From: Deltaproteobacteria bacterium
GTDB taxonomy: Bacteria; Desulfobacterota; Binatia; UBA9968
Length of the DNA stretch: 16,903 nt
NCBI GenBank assembly: GCA_005878685.1
Contig: VBLN01000037.1
Coordinates: 1 to 16,903, forward strand
Direction of reading: 5' to 3'
Every line of letters starts with the position of its first letter. The first letter of the stretch is position 1. Positions 1 to 8,286 of the stretch are shown one piece after another. The notes beneath the pieces were generated by a model that did not search any database, was not told the DNA's origin, and saw only the letters and a program-made list of their open reading frames with translations. The position numbers and the translations under genes are program-made.

Positions 1-78
1 AAATGACAAGAGAAAAATCTATGCAGCGTGTAAAGGCGGGACACGGCGCCAACCGCAAGCTGATTGCTAATGACTTCT

Positions 79-1026
79 TTACAGCTCTTCCAACACCGCT
101 GCGAATAGAAGAGGGACCATGATCTCTAGGTGTCCGGTGAGATGGTATCCCTTGCCGCTTTCCAGTGTGGGGCGATGGACCACATTGGTTAGCGGTCGGT
201 AGTGGGCGATGAAATCGAGGTTGGCGGTGGTGAGGTTGCGCACCGGGTGGCCAAGGTTGCGAGCCAGACTCAACGCCTTTAGGAAAACTTCGGGAAGGAT
301 CACTGCTGAGCCGAAATTAAGAAAGACCCCCTGTCCCAGAGACGCCACTGCCGACGTGAGCGTGCGGAAATCTCGAAGGCTTCCTTCCCCTAGGGCCTTG
401 CCATCTACATTGGGGTGCATGTGAATGATGTCTGTTCCGACCGCTACGTGGACGGTGACCGGTACGCCTAGCTTTGCCCCAGCGGCCAGGATGCTGAGCC
501 GACGGTGCGGGAGACGAGCTTTAAGGATCGCTTCGCCGACCGCTGCGCCGATTCCCTGTTGGCGCTCGTAGCCTTCTCTGATGGCTCGGTTCAAGAAGGC
601 ACCGGTTTCCTGAGCCATACCAAAACTTCCATCTTGGAGGCTCGCCGCGACGTCTTCAGAAGTCTTACCCATGAAGGCGAGTTCGAAGTCATGGATGATT
701 CCCGCGCCGTTCATCGCCACAGCGCCCACGATCCCCCGCTCCATAAAATCGATAATCAGAGGGCTAAGTCCAACTTTGATTGGGTGCGCGCCCAGGGCCA
801 GGAGAACGGTTTTGTTTCTGCGATGCACCCAGACAATTTTGCGAGCGATCTCTTTAAGGTTTTGTGCAGCGAGGATGTCCGGCAATCCCTGGATAAAGGA
901 ACGGAGGCGGAGGCCTTTGTGAACCTTCTTTCCTAAGAGGGATTGTTGGACCTTGCTAAGCCGCGTCCTTGAGGGATAGGTGCTGACCTTTGAGAAGTCG
1001 AGGGGGCGAAAGCTTTTTCTCCGCAT
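79..1026 (-). CDS. Conserved protein of unknown function with deoxyhypusine-synthase-like motifs
   Basis: This is a complete 315-residue reading frame with an ATG start and a TAA stop. It begins 20 nt after gmhA on the same strand, so it is probably co-transcribed with it. No signal peptide or membrane segment is evident; the first 40 residues are basic. Family-like blocks are a glycine-rich stretch with IHDFE and GKTSEDV (about residues 101-126), GTDIIHMHP (197-205), NFGSAVILPEVF (237-248) and a C-terminal block with HYRPLTNVVHRP. The IHDFE and TDIIHMHP segments resemble bacterial proteins distantly related to deoxyhypusine synthase, an NAD-dependent Rossmann-type family. I do not see the active-site lysine region of true deoxyhypusine synthase, and bacteria have no eIF5A substrate, so the reaction is unknown. 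Being next to gmhA may hint at a cell-envelope or sugar-related role, but that is inference. The reading frame itself is secure. Confidence 0.8.
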   Translation of the reverse strand: MRRKSFRPLDFSKVSTYPSRTRLSKVQQSLLGKKVHKGLRLRSFIQGLPDILAAQNLKEIARKIVWVHRRNKTVLLALGAHPIKVGLSPLIIDFMERGIVGAVAMNGAGIIHDFELAFMGKTSEDVAASLQDGSFGMAQETGAFLNRAIREGYERQQGIGAAVGEAILKARLPHRRLSILAAGAKLGVPVTVHVAVGTDIIHMHPNVDGKALGEGSLRDFRTLTSAVASLGQGVFLNFGSAVILPEVFLKALSLARNLGHPVRNLTTANLDFIAHYRPLTNVVHRPTLESGKGYHLTGHLEIMVPLLFAAVLEEL

Positions 1027-1046
1027 GAGTTGAAGGTGGCCCGGCT

Positions 1047-1622
1047 TCAGGCTGAGAAGAGTTTTAGATCGACCATCTCGCAGATGACGTGGCCTACGAG
1101 GATGTGGGTCTCCTGAATGCGGGCGGTATTTTTACTGTTAGAGACCCGCAGGAGATGGTCGACCCTCGGGGCCATCTTACCTCCGTCCCCGCCCGTGAGG
1201 CCGATGGTGAAAATCTTGAGCTTCTTACAAACCTCAATGGCCGCAAGGACATTGGCGGCATTGCCACTCGTGGAAATAGCCAAGGCCACATCCCCTTCCT
1301 TCCCCAGGGCCTTGAGCTGCTTGGCGAAGATCTCTTTGTAATCGTAGTCGTTCGCGATGCTGGTAATGGCCGAAGTGTCGGTGGTGAGAGCCAAGGCGGG
1401 CAGCGGAGGCCTCTCAATCCGAAAGCGGTTCACGAATTCAGCGGCGATGTGTTGCGCGTCGGCGGCGCTGCCGCCGTTGCCGAACGTGAGCAGTTTGTTG
1501 CCGCCGAGAAAGGCCTGGGCGATGAGGTCGATGACGGCAACCAGGGTGTCGAGATTCTCCTTAAGGAAGGCTCTCTTTGCATGGATGCTTTCCTCGAAGG
1601 CTTTGGCAATGGCATCTTTCAT
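1047..1622 (-). CDS. gmhA: Phosphoheptose isomerase GmhA
   Basis: GmhA converts sedoheptulose 7-phosphate to D-glycero-D-manno-heptose 7-phosphate, the first step towards ADP-heptose for the LPS inner core; it is cytosolic. The 191-residue length is normal for the family. It is a single SIS domain: the phosphosugar-binding loop GNGGSAADAQH lies at residues 48-58, followed by AAEFVNRF with the conserved Glu62. A second sugar-phosphate loop, STSGNAANV, is at 117-125. The C-terminal ETHILVGHVICE segment contains His178, matching the catalytic histidine region of the family. The ATG start at 1622 has only a weak purine stretch upstream. About 170 nt separate it from the frameshifted HD gene, so it could have its own promoter. 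A DiaA-like SIS protein is the main alternative, but the zinc/active-site pattern and length favour GmhA. Confidence 0.93.
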   Translation of the reverse strand: MKDAIAKAFEESIHAKRAFLKENLDTLVAVIDLIAQAFLGGNKLLTFGNGGSAADAQHIAAEFVNRFRIERPPLPALALTTDTSAITSIANDYDYKEIFAKQLKALGKEGDVALAISTSGNAANVLAAIEVCKKLKIFTIGLTGGDGGKMAPRVDHLLRVSNSKNTARIQETHILVGHVICEMVDLKLFSA

Positions 1623-1789
1623 AAGATTCTTTTGGGGTTATGCAACCTGCGGCGCTTGAGAGAATTTCCCGGGAACCTATCCTGTGTCTTCTACCACATG
1701 GGTCCGGGGCGGTAAAGCAGGATTACCTCTGGAAGAATCGTCGAAGCGACTAAGCAAGGTCTCTCTTGCCGTAGCCGAGAGAGAAGTCT
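1623..1789. other. Intergenic region upstream of gmhA
   Basis: Once the out-of-frame end of the HD gene (to 1790) is counted, about 167 bp remain without a gene. A weak 6-bp inverted repeat (TCTCTC/GAGAGA, 13-nt loop) lies near the HD gene end with no good T-run, so it is a poor terminator. On the minus strand TTTACC (1711-1716) and TAGAAG (1688-1693), 17 nt apart, match the sigma-70 boxes only 4/6 each and could be a weak gmhA promoter. Nothing firmer is seen. Confidence 0.3.
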
Positions 1790-1945
1790 TTAAACACTAG
1801 TCTTTACTGCCGGCGCGCCGCCCTTCAAGGTCGCCTCCGCTACCTCAGCAAGCAGGCGGTCGTTCTCATGGTTCAAGGCATAGACTCTGAACTGGACCAC
1901 CGTGGATGGAATGAACTCAAAGAGCTCAGAGAGTGACTCCTTTGT
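1790..1945 (-). pseudogene. Out-of-frame 3' end of the HD-domain gene
   Basis: Reading the minus strand from the ACA codon at 1945-1943 gives TKESLSELFEFIPSTVVQ and then FRVYALNHENDRLLAEVA, ending with TAA at 1792-1790. The composition (charged, leucine-patterned) and the 'RVY' near the end resemble the C-terminus expected for this HD family. The annotated frame instead ends in a Ser-rich tail. Joining the two needs a -1 shift, that is, one missing base around 1935-1960. I see no classical X-XXY-YYZ slippery heptamer there, so a mutation or sequencing error is likelier than programmed frameshifting. Confidence 0.65.
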
Positions 1946-3171
1946 GAGATGTAAATCTGCTTCTTGCCCATGGAAAAGGGATTTTCGGGCCTGGGATCCT
2001 GAATCGCCATATCGACCCGAAAGGTGAGATCGTGAACGGAAGCGGGAAGCGCGGATCGGATACGCTTCTCCCAGTCCGTGTCCTGAATGAGCGAGACGCC
2101 GTATCGGAGCTCATTCAAGGAGAGCGTCCGATCATAAGCCATCTTCCATTTGATGTCCCGGCGCAGAATTCTTTGCCATTCTTGGGCCAGAAGTTCATTG
2201 GGTTGTTTGCTACGACGCCATCGAGAGACCTCTTCCAAAAGCGACCAGTCGGTGAGCCGGAGATATTCTTCCATGTGCTCCAAAGGATTTCCGGGGAAGA
2301 TCCTCCGCATAGTCTCAGGAAAGATCTCCCTTAGGTGGAGGTCGATGGCGCGGGTTGTCCGATGATAATAGACATTGGTATAGAGGTAGAGCCGGGCATT
2401 CAGAAACATGGTGAGGGCACCGTTGCCAGCCTTATGAAGAGTCAGTCCTTTGGGTGAAAAGAAAGTGTAGTGGATCAGCCGCTCGCGGTCGATCGGTCCC
2501 ACCGCCACGCCGCACATGTATGAATCCCGGGAGACGTAATCGAGGTTGTCGAAGGTGAAGATCCCGCCGGTGAGGGGCTGAAGGAGCCTTACCCATTTGG
2601 GTTTGTGCTGATCCTCTTGGCCATTCTTTTTGATGGGGAAGGCGATATCTTCCGGCCTTAACTCCTCCCCTGGTGCAAAGGAACCGCTGGGGCTACGCCG
2701 TAGTTGCGAGATCAGGTCGCCAAGCTTTGCTTGGATGATCGTCTGGCTTATATCCTCATGCGTGATTTTGAAGTCGGCCAAAAAATTGTCATCGAAAAAG
2801 TGGCCGAACGGGCCATGGCCGACATCGTGGAGGAGCCCGGTGATTCTCATGTATTCCTCAATCAACGAAGCTGAAGGGCAATCCTTCCCTAGAACTCGCT
2901 TGAGTGATGGGTAAAGGTGCTTAGCGAACTCCCCCGCAAGGTGCATGGCTCCCAGAGAATGTTGAAATCGGCTGTGCTCCGCGGAGGGGTAGACCCAGCG
3001 GGCGCTTTGGAGTTGGTAGATATAGCGCAGCCGCTGGACCCAAGGAGAATCGATAATATCTTTCTCTGTTGCTTCGCCCTTTTTTTGCGGCACCGTGAAT
3101 TGGATATAGCGGTGAATGGGGTCGGCCACTAGGGCTGTCCCCTCGTACTCGGCTTCTGTCATCGCCGTCAT
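1873..3171 (-). CDS. HD-domain phosphohydrolase, YdhJ/SAMHD1-like, 3' end frameshifted
   Basis: This is probably a metal-dependent phosphohydrolase of the dGTPase/SAMHD1/YdhJ-like HD group, which acts on nucleotides or related phosphates; the substrate cannot be read from sequence. Numbering from the ATG at 3171, the HD signature is HSRFQHSLG (H71), LLHDVGHGPFGH (H115, D116) and FDNLDYVSRDS (D211), the order of ligands typical of these enzymes. I chose ATG 3171, 2 nt after the archease stop. The longer frame to 3204 begins with GTG inside archease; ATG 3162 is another option. The frame as written ends at 1873 with a low-complexity Ser-rich tail that does not look native. A well-behaved C-terminal sequence continues in another frame to 1790. 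One extra base near 1940 would give a 460-residue protein. The catalytic domain lies wholly upstream of the shift, so the product may still fold. Confidence 0.85.
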   Translation of the reverse strand: MTAMTEAEYEGTALVADPIHRYIQFTVPQKKGEATEKDIIDSPWVQRLRYIYQLQSARWVYPSAEHSRFQHSLGAMHLAGEFAKHLYPSLKRVLGKDCPSASLIEEYMRITGLLHDVGHGPFGHFFDDNFLADFKITHEDISQTIIQAKLGDLISQLRRSPSGSFAPGEELRPEDIAFPIKKNGQEDQHKPKWVRLLQPLTGGIFTFDNLDYVSRDSYMCGVAVGPIDRERLIHYTFFSPKGLTLHKAGNGALTMFLNARLYLYTNVYYHRTTRAIDLHLREIFPETMRRIFPGNPLEHMEEYLRLTDWSLLEEVSRWRRSKQPNELLAQEWQRILRRDIKWKMAYDRTLSLNELRYGVSLIQDTDWEKRIRSALPASVHDLTFRVDMAIQDPRPENPFSMGKKQIYISQRSHSLSSLSSFHPRWSSSESMP

Positions 3172-3173
3172 TT

Positions 3174-3599
3174 TTAGATCTCGAAGAGCACTTGGGCCGT
3201 CCACTGCTCGCCGGTCTTTTCCATCCGGCTTTGATGATAGGCCACCGAGCGGATTTCCCGCTGGATCTCGTGTCGATCTGGATCGAACTTTTCCCCGCTC
3301 ACCTCCGCTCGGACGTAGTTGTCTTTGGCCTCACGGACTTTGAATTCTTTCAAAAGATAGCCACTACCCTGATACAGGTAGAGCAGCTCACGCATCCAAT
3401 TCACCATGAGATCATCCCGATCCACCCCTTCGACCTCTAGCGGCAGGCGATCGCCGATTTGCACCTTCTCGACGTCGGTCATCAGATCAAACAGGGCAAA
3501 GCCGGAGTTGGCGAAGAGCTCAGCTTGAGTCTGGCCAAAGACCCTAATCAACAAGTCCGAGGAACGGTTCAAAATGCGATATCTCTTCTGCTCATCCAT
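3174..3599 (-). CDS. Archease-like protein
   Basis: Archease is a small metal-binding partner that activates the RNA ligase RtcB in archaea and eukaryotes; bacterial homologues often sit near rtcB or other RNA genes. The 141-residue length is normal. Family blocks are visible: AELFANSGFALFDLMTD near residues 26-42, the VEGVDRDDLMVNWMRELLYL segment (compare 'D..LLv.wLnELLyl'), KEFKVREA, a SGEKFDPDRHEIQREIRSVAYH block, and WTAQVLFEI at the end. Two usual motifs are altered: the N-terminal HTAD is RSSD, keeping only the Asp, and the terminal Asp-Ile is Glu-Ile. No rtcB is in the window, so the partner is unknown. Its start overlaps the zinc-ribbon gene by 8 nt, and the HD gene starts 2 nt after its stop, so all three are probably translationally coupled. 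Confidence 0.87.
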   Translation of the reverse strand: MDEQKRYRILNRSSDLLIRVFGQTQAELFANSGFALFDLMTDVEKVQIGDRLPLEVEGVDRDDLMVNWMRELLYLYQGSGYLLKEFKVREAKDNYVRAEVSGEKFDPDRHEIQREIRSVAYHQSRMEKTGEQWTAQVLFEI

Positions 3600-3906
3600 G
3601 GTTGGCTTCAGCTTCGCTGCTTTCTTTGAGACTTTCCGTCTGTTTTTTATCGAGAGTGGGCTCTAGACTGTTGAGCTCCTCTTGCAAGCGTCTTCTAATT
3701 TGCGGCTGATCACAACAGTCAACGCAGGTGATAATGTCCACTGGCTGCGTTAGTTTGAGATAGTGGAGCGAGGGCGCGTCTTCTTTCGGATTCTTGAGGA
3801 ATACCCACTCTGTTTGGCCTGTGTGCAGCACATAGTAATCAACCCGGTATCCCCTTTGTGTGTGTCGCGTCTCTTTTACCTCGCGGCTACAGTGGGAGCA
3901 CTGCAT
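3592..3906 (-). CDS. Small zinc-ribbon-like protein of unknown function
   Basis: This 104-residue protein has a CxxC pair at C3/C6 and a second CxxCC at C61/C64/C65, a spacing typical of a treble-clef or zinc-ribbon fold of about 65 residues. Between them is a segment rich in Tyr, Val and Leu (DYYVLHTGQTEWVFL) that looks like beta strands. The remaining 35 residues are charged and probably helical or disordered. The start is well supported: AAGGA lies 7 nt before the ATG, and larB ends 10 nt upstream. Its stop overlaps the archease start by 8 nt (ATGGATGA), so the two are likely translated together. I do not recognise a named family; a structural role or nucleic-acid contact within this cluster is only a guess. 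Confidence 0.8.
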   Translation of the reverse strand: MQCSHCSREVKETRHTQRGYRVDYYVLHTGQTEWVFLKNPKEDAPSLHYLKLTQPVDIITCVDCCDQPQIRRRLQEELNSLEPTLDKKQTESLKESSEAEANHG

Positions 3907-3916
3907 AGGGCGTCCT

Positions 3917-4666
3917 TTATAAGCGATTGATCAGGCTGGCTGCGAAGCCCGCGCCAAAGCCATTGTCAATATTCACCACCGTGACTCCGGCAGCACAGGA
4001 ATTAAGCATGCCTAAAAGTGCGGCAATGCCGTGGAAGCTAGCCCCATACCCCACGCTCGTGGGAACAGCGATCACCGGCTTGTCAATCAATCCGGCCACC
4101 ACGCTGGGCAGTGCCCCCTCCATTCCTGCGACAACCACAAGGACGGAGGCTGAAGCAAGCTTGAGGCGGCTCTCCAGGAGTCGATGGATCCCGGCCACAC
4201 CGACATCGAAGAGTCGCTCCACCCGGTTCCCCATCAGCTCTGCCGTTAACGCGGCTTCCTCGGCTACGGAAATATCCGACGTCCCGGCGCACACAACCAG
4301 GACCAGACCCTTGCCCCTGATGCGGATGGGCTCCGTAGTCCAGGTTGCCGCGCGCGCTTCGGGATGGTAGCGAAGCGGTTTGAGCTGTTTTCTTAGCTGA
4401 GCCATCTTTTCATGCGAGAGGCGGGTAATGAGCACATTCGTCCTTTGCCTTCGCAGTGTGCGACTAATAGCGGCGATCTCGGCGGGGGCTTTTCCTTCTC
4501 CCATGATGACTTCGGGAAATCCTTGCCTTAGGGCGCGGTGATGGTCCACCTTGGCAAAACCCAAATCCTCGAAGGGTAGATGCCGCAGCCGATCGAGTGC
4601 CCGTTGGACAGGGACCCTTCCCGTCCGCACTCCCCTTAGCAGCTCCTCTAAAAGCTTCAAATCCAT
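3917..4666 (-). CDS. larB: LarB, nickel-pincer cofactor biosynthesis (P2CMN synthase)
   Basis: LarB carboxylates nicotinic acid adenine dinucleotide and releases AMP to give pyridinium-3,5-biscarboxylic acid mononucleotide, the first step to the nickel-pincer nucleotide cofactor of lactate racemase and related LarA enzymes. The 249 residues contain the typical N-terminal half and a C-terminal domain related to PurE (AIR carboxylase). Visible motifs are VIMGEGKAP (53-61), [13 protein letters not shown] (126-138), [13 protein letters not shown] (181-193), VPTSVGYG (201-208) and LNSCAAGV, whose Cys224 matches the catalytic cysteine of characterised LarB. The ATG at 4666 has no good ribosome binding site. 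larC and larE, its usual partners, are not in the window; downstream genes are unrelated to the pathway. Identification is firm; PurE is excluded by the N-terminal half and motif set. Confidence 0.93.
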   Translation of the reverse strand: MDLKLLEELLRGVRTGRVPVQRALDRLRHLPFEDLGFAKVDHHRALRQGFPEVIMGEGKAPAEIAAISRTLRRQRTNVLITRLSHEKMAQLRKQLKPLRYHPEARAATWTTEPIRIRGKGLVLVVCAGTSDISVAEEAALTAELMGNRVERLFDVGVAGIHRLLESRLKLASASVLVVVAGMEGALPSVVAGLIDKPVIAVPTSVGYGASFHGIAALLGMLNSCAAGVTVVNIDNGFGAGFAASLINRL

Positions 4667-4736
4667 CTAGTTTTACCGTCAACCGATAGGGGAGAATATA
4701 TCTACTTTTGCCATAGCAAGTAGGAGTGGATCGAGG

Positions 4737-5729
4737 TTAGCGTCTGACTTTGAAATGATCGTAACCCACCGGAGGAATGGCCAGAGGTTGTCCCTTGCTG
4801 TTGATCACTCTTATCCCTTGGTCTGCAGGAACGCATTTGCCGATATGGGTTACGGGCACGCCCATGCGTCTCTTTGCCTTTTCCAGACGCGACCGATGAT
4901 GCGATCTAAGAGAAAAAAGGAGCTCGTAATCCTCCCCTCCTGCAAGGGCATAGAAAAGTCCGGCCTTCCCTGCAGCTGAGCGATAAGCTCGGGACAGGGG
5001 CAAGGCCTCTTGCCAAATGACCGCGCCAATACCGCTGGCCTTGCATAGATGGCCCAGATCCTGAAGCAATCCGTCGCTAACATCGATCATCGCCTTGGCT
5101 AATCGCTCTTTGGCTAGAGTCAGTCCTGCTTTCAGGCGGGCCGTCGGAAAATGGTGGCGCGAGATAAGAAAGGCAGCATCTTTCCCGGCTTTGCTTTTTT
5201 TTCTCCTTAGTAGTTCGAGTCCTAGGGTAGCGTCTCCTAAAGTTCCGGTCACATACAGGTCATCTCCTGCTTTCCCGCCGCCTCGTGTGATCGCTCCATA
5301 AGGGGCATGCCCGACCAAAGAGGCGCTGATGAAAAAACGTTCGGAGAGGCTGGTATCCCCTCCGACCAGCGAAACGCCGCTTTGGACAGCCAGCGTCCGA
5401 ATGCCGCGGTAGAATTTTTCTATATTCTCTGTTTTGAAGTCAACAGGAATGCCGAGAGAGAGAGTCAGGTAGGCTGGGCGTCCGCCCATCGCTGCCAGGT
5501 CGCTTAAGTTCACCGCCAGGGTTTTGTAGCCCAGGCCGTAAAATGAGGTCCATCTAAAGTCAAAATGGATTCCTTCAATGAGCAGGTCTGACGTGATGAG
5601 AAACGAGCGGCCCTCGCACTCGACCCACGCAGCATCATCCCCTATTCCCAGACGAACACCGCGGCCCTTTGGAGTGACCTTGCGAATCCTCTCAATCAGG
5701 CCGAACTCCCCTAGCTCGCTAAGTTTCAT
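4737..5729 (-). CDS. thiL: Thiamine-monophosphate kinase ThiL
   Basis: ThiL phosphorylates thiamine monophosphate to thiamine pyrophosphate using ATP, the last step of the cofactor's synthesis in the cytosol. The 330 residues fit the family and carry its motif series: GIGDDAAW (28-35, metal/nucleotide binding), NLSDLAAMGG (74-83), GGDTS (123-127), IDVSDGLLQDL (215-225), GGEDYEL (264-270) and a C-terminal GYDHF. The fold belongs to the PurM/SelD-like AIRS group, but the motif set is ThiL-specific. Its ATG immediately follows the lon stop codon (TAGATG), so translation probably depends on ribosomes finishing lon. No thiamine riboswitch is evident. About 70 nt separate it from larB downstream. 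Confidence 0.95.
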   Translation of the reverse strand: MKLSELGEFGLIERIRKVTPKGRGVRLGIGDDAAWVECEGRSFLITSDLLIEGIHFDFRWTSFYGLGYKTLAVNLSDLAAMGGRPAYLTLSLGIPVDFKTENIEKFYRGIRTLAVQSGVSLVGGDTSLSERFFISASLVGHAPYGAITRGGGKAGDDLYVTGTLGDATLGLELLRRKKSKAGKDAAFLISRHHFPTARLKAGLTLAKERLAKAMIDVSDGLLQDLGHLCKASGIGAVIWQEALPLSRAYRSAAGKAGLFYALAGGEDYELLFSLRSHHRSRLEKAKRRMGVPVTHIGKCVPADQGIRVINSKGQPLAIPPVGYDHFKVRR

Positions 5730-8228
5730 CTAGGCGGTCAAGGGAACGGCCCTTTCTCTCCGCACTCTCTCTCGCGCCTTCTCCTTCTTCTTTCCCCTCG
5801 GACCTTTGGCCGACTTTGGGTTCCTTTCTAAGAGCATCGCGCTGGCCGCGCTTCGCACCTGAGCCTTGCTCAGAAGGGCGACTTTCAGTACTTCCGACAT
5901 ATACTTGACGGGAACAATTGTGAGTTTGCGTCGGAGCTGCTTGGGAATCTCTTCCAAATCTTTCTGATTTCTATCGGGAATGATGATGGTGTTGATCCCC
6001 GCTCGAAAGGCGGCCAAGCACTTTTCTTTCAAGCCGCCAATGGGTAGGACTCTTCCGCGCAGGGTGATTTCCCCGGTCATCGCCACATCGCGGCTCACCG
6101 GCCGTTTGGTCAAAGCAGAGATCAGGGAGGTCGCCATGGTGATTCCCGCCGATGGTCCATCCTTGGGAATTGCGCCTGCAGGAACATGGATGTGGATGTC
6201 AAGTTTATGGTAAAAATCCCCCTCGATGCCGAGCTTCTTTCCTTGGGAGCGCGCATAGCTTAAGGCGGCTTGGGCGGACTCTTTCATCACGTCGCCCAAC
6301 TGGCCAGTGAGAGTCAGGTTGCCTCGACCCTTGGAGAGGGAGGACTCTACGTAGAGCACTTCTCCCCCTGTGCTGGTCCAGGCAACACCGGTAGCAACGC
6401 CGATTTCGTGCTGCTCCTGCTCGGTTTCAGGAATGAATTTTGGCGGCCCTAAGAACAGATGGAGGTTAGCCCGTGTGACGCGAGTGAGCTCTTTTTTACC
6501 CTCTGCGATCTTGCGTGCGACCTTGCGGCAGATTGAGGCGATCTCCCGCTCCAGGTTTCTCAGTCCGGCCTCTTTCGTGTATTGCGCGATCATGCGCAAT
6601 ACGGCGTCATCGGAGACCTCCAGGTTGCTACCTGAGATGCCGTTGTCCCCCAGTTGCCGCGGGATGAGAAATTTGCGCGCAATTTCCAGTTTCTCTTCAT
6701 TGGTGTACCCTGAGAGCTGAAGGACCTCCATCCGATCCGCCAAAGCCGGCGGAACAGGGTCGAGCAGATTGGCGGTGCAGATGAAGAGGACGTTGGAAAG
6801 ATCAAAAGGCAAGTTGAGATAGTGGTCGCTGAAGGCATGATTCTGCTCCGGATCTAACACCTCAAGGAGCGCGGCAGATGGATCCCCACGAAAATCCGCT
6901 CCGACCTTGTCGATCTCATCGAGCATGAAGACCGGATTGTTAGAGCCCGCCTGTTTGATTCCCTGAATGATCCTGCCCGGAAGGGCGCCGACATAGGTCC
7001 GCCTGTGACCACGGATTTCCGCTTCATCGCGGATTCCACCTAGGGAGATTCTGACAAAGTTTCTGCCGAGGGCGCGAGCGATCGATTTTCCTAGAGAGGT
7101 CTTCCCGACGCCAGGAGGCCCGACAAAACAGAGAATCGGGCCTTTGATCTTTCGTCGGAGCTTGTTGACGGCCAGATATTCAAGGATGCGCTCCTTAATC
7201 TTTTCCAAGTTGTAGTGATCTACGTCCAGGACGTCTTTCGCTTTCTGGATGTCGAGATTATCCTTGGTTTTTTTGCTCCAAGGCAGCTCCACCAGCCAGT
7301 CCAGATAAGTACGAACCAGTGCGGCTTCGGAGGATTCCGGATGCATCTGTTCCAGCCGCTTCAGTTGCTTGTCCGCCTCCTTTTTCACCTCTACAGGCAT
7401 CTTTGCCTTCTCGATTTGCTTTTTAAGCTCGTTGATCTCCTCGGTTCGTTCATCCCCCTCTCCCAACTCTTGCTGGATTTGCTTGAGCTGCTCCCGCAGG
7501 AAATAGTCTCGCTGGGTCTTGCTCATCTCCTCCTTGGCCTGATTCTGGATGCGGGCCTGCATGGTCGAAAGCTCAAGTTCACGGGTGAGCAGTTCATTGA
7601 CCTTCTTTAGGCGAGCGAGAGGGTCGAAAATCTCCAGTATGCCTTGGCTTTCTTCAATCTTGAGCCGCAAGTTCGAGGCGACCAAATCGGCCAACACCCC
7701 GGGGTCACTGATGTTGTCCGTAACCATGACGATTTCCGGTGGAAGGTTCTTGAGGTTTAAGATCTGTTCAATCTTTTCCTTCGCACTCCTCATTAGGGCC
7801 TCTACCTCAATGGAGACCTCGGGCGGGGCTGCCTCAACCACCTTGCGGATCTTCACTTCGAAGAAGGGCCGGTCGCGCAGATAATCTCCGATCTCTGCTT
7901 TCGACAGCCCCTGGACCAATATCTTCACTCGACCATCAGCCAGCTTAAGCATCCGCATGATCGACGCGACGGTTCCCACTCGGTAAATGTCATCGCGAGC
8001 GGGGTTGTCTTCGGCTGCGTTCTTTTGCGCTACCAGGAAGATCAACCGGTCCCGCGCGAGCGCTTCCTCGACCGCCCGGATGGAGATGTCTCTGCCGACG
8101 AAGAGGGGAAGCATCATGTAGGGGTAGATGACGATGTCCCGAATGGGCAATAGAGGGAGCGTATCAGGGATTTCCACCTGGGAACCCTTTCCTTCTTGGC
8201 CCTCAACATTCCATTCGACTTGATTCAT
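5730..8228 (-). CDS. lon: ATP-dependent protease Lon
   Basis: Lon is a cytosolic AAA+ serine protease that degrades misfolded and short-lived regulatory proteins. In order: an N-terminal substrate-binding domain (from about residue 22, [20 protein letters not shown]), a helical region (about 200-300), the AAA+ module with Walker [10 protein letters not shown] (370-378) and Walker B VFMLDEID (433-440), and the protease domain with catalytic Ser693 in PKDGPSAG and Lys736 in GGLKEK. These are the bacterial LonA signatures. At 832 residues it is longer than E. coli Lon (784), mainly because of a basic C-terminal tail (about 799-832) with 13 Lys/Arg within residues 802-826. The ATG at 8228 follows an AAAGGA ribosome binding site. 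It lies 105 nt after dnaJ, so it may be read with the chaperone genes or from its own promoter. Confidence 0.97.
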   Translation of the reverse strand: MNQVEWNVEGQEGKGSQVEIPDTLPLLPIRDIVIYPYMMLPLFVGRDISIRAVEEALARDRLIFLVAQKNAAEDNPARDDIYRVGTVASIMRMLKLADGRVKILVQGLSKAEIGDYLRDRPFFEVKIRKVVEAAPPEVSIEVEALMRSAKEKIEQILNLKNLPPEIVMVTDNISDPGVLADLVASNLRLKIEESQGILEIFDPLARLKKVNELLTRELELSTMQARIQNQAKEEMSKTQRDYFLREQLKQIQQELGEGDERTEEINELKKQIEKAKMPVEVKKEADKQLKRLEQMHPESSEAALVRTYLDWLVELPWSKKTKDNLDIQKAKDVLDVDHYNLEKIKERILEYLAVNKLRRKIKGPILCFVGPPGVGKTSLGKSIARALGRNFVRISLGGIRDEAEIRGHRRTYVGALPGRIIQGIKQAGSNNPVFMLDEIDKVGADFRGDPSAALLEVLDPEQNHAFSDHYLNLPFDLSNVLFICTANLLDPVPPALADRMEVLQLSGYTNEEKLEIARKFLIPRQLGDNGISGSNLEVSDDAVLRMIAQYTKEAGLRNLEREIASICRKVARKIAEGKKELTRVTRANLHLFLGPPKFIPETEQEQHEIGVATGVAWTSTGGEVLYVESSLSKGRGNLTLTGQLGDVMKESAQAALSYARSQGKKLGIEGDFYHKLDIHIHVPAGAIPKDGPSAGITMATSLISALTKRPVSRDVAMTGEITLRGRVLPIGGLKEKCLAAFRAGINTIIIPDRNQKDLEEIPKQLRRKLTIVPVKYMSEVLKVALLSKAQVRSAASAMLLERNPKSAKGPRGKKKEKARERVRRERAVPLTA

Positions 8229-8286
8229 AGGGTTTGATTCCTTTTGTACAGTTAATCACACTGGGTGCGGAGGTTCAATGAAAATT

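Noticed and set aside
1..78. Possible start of another minus-strand gene before the window edge
   Set aside because: Short open frames with GTG or TTG starts exist, but there are too few codons and no good ribosome binding site to support a call.
505..936. Plus-strand open frame of 143 codons
   Set aside because: It is the complement of the deoxyhypusine-synthase-like gene, with no family resemblance and no ribosome binding site.
1089..1715. Plus-strand open frame of 208 codons
   Set aside because: It is mostly opposite gmhA, whose SIS motifs are clear; the translation has no recognisable domain.
1935..1960. Programmed -1 frameshift site in the HD gene
   Set aside because: No X-XXY-YYZ heptamer or downstream stem is visible, so I favour mutation or sequencing error.
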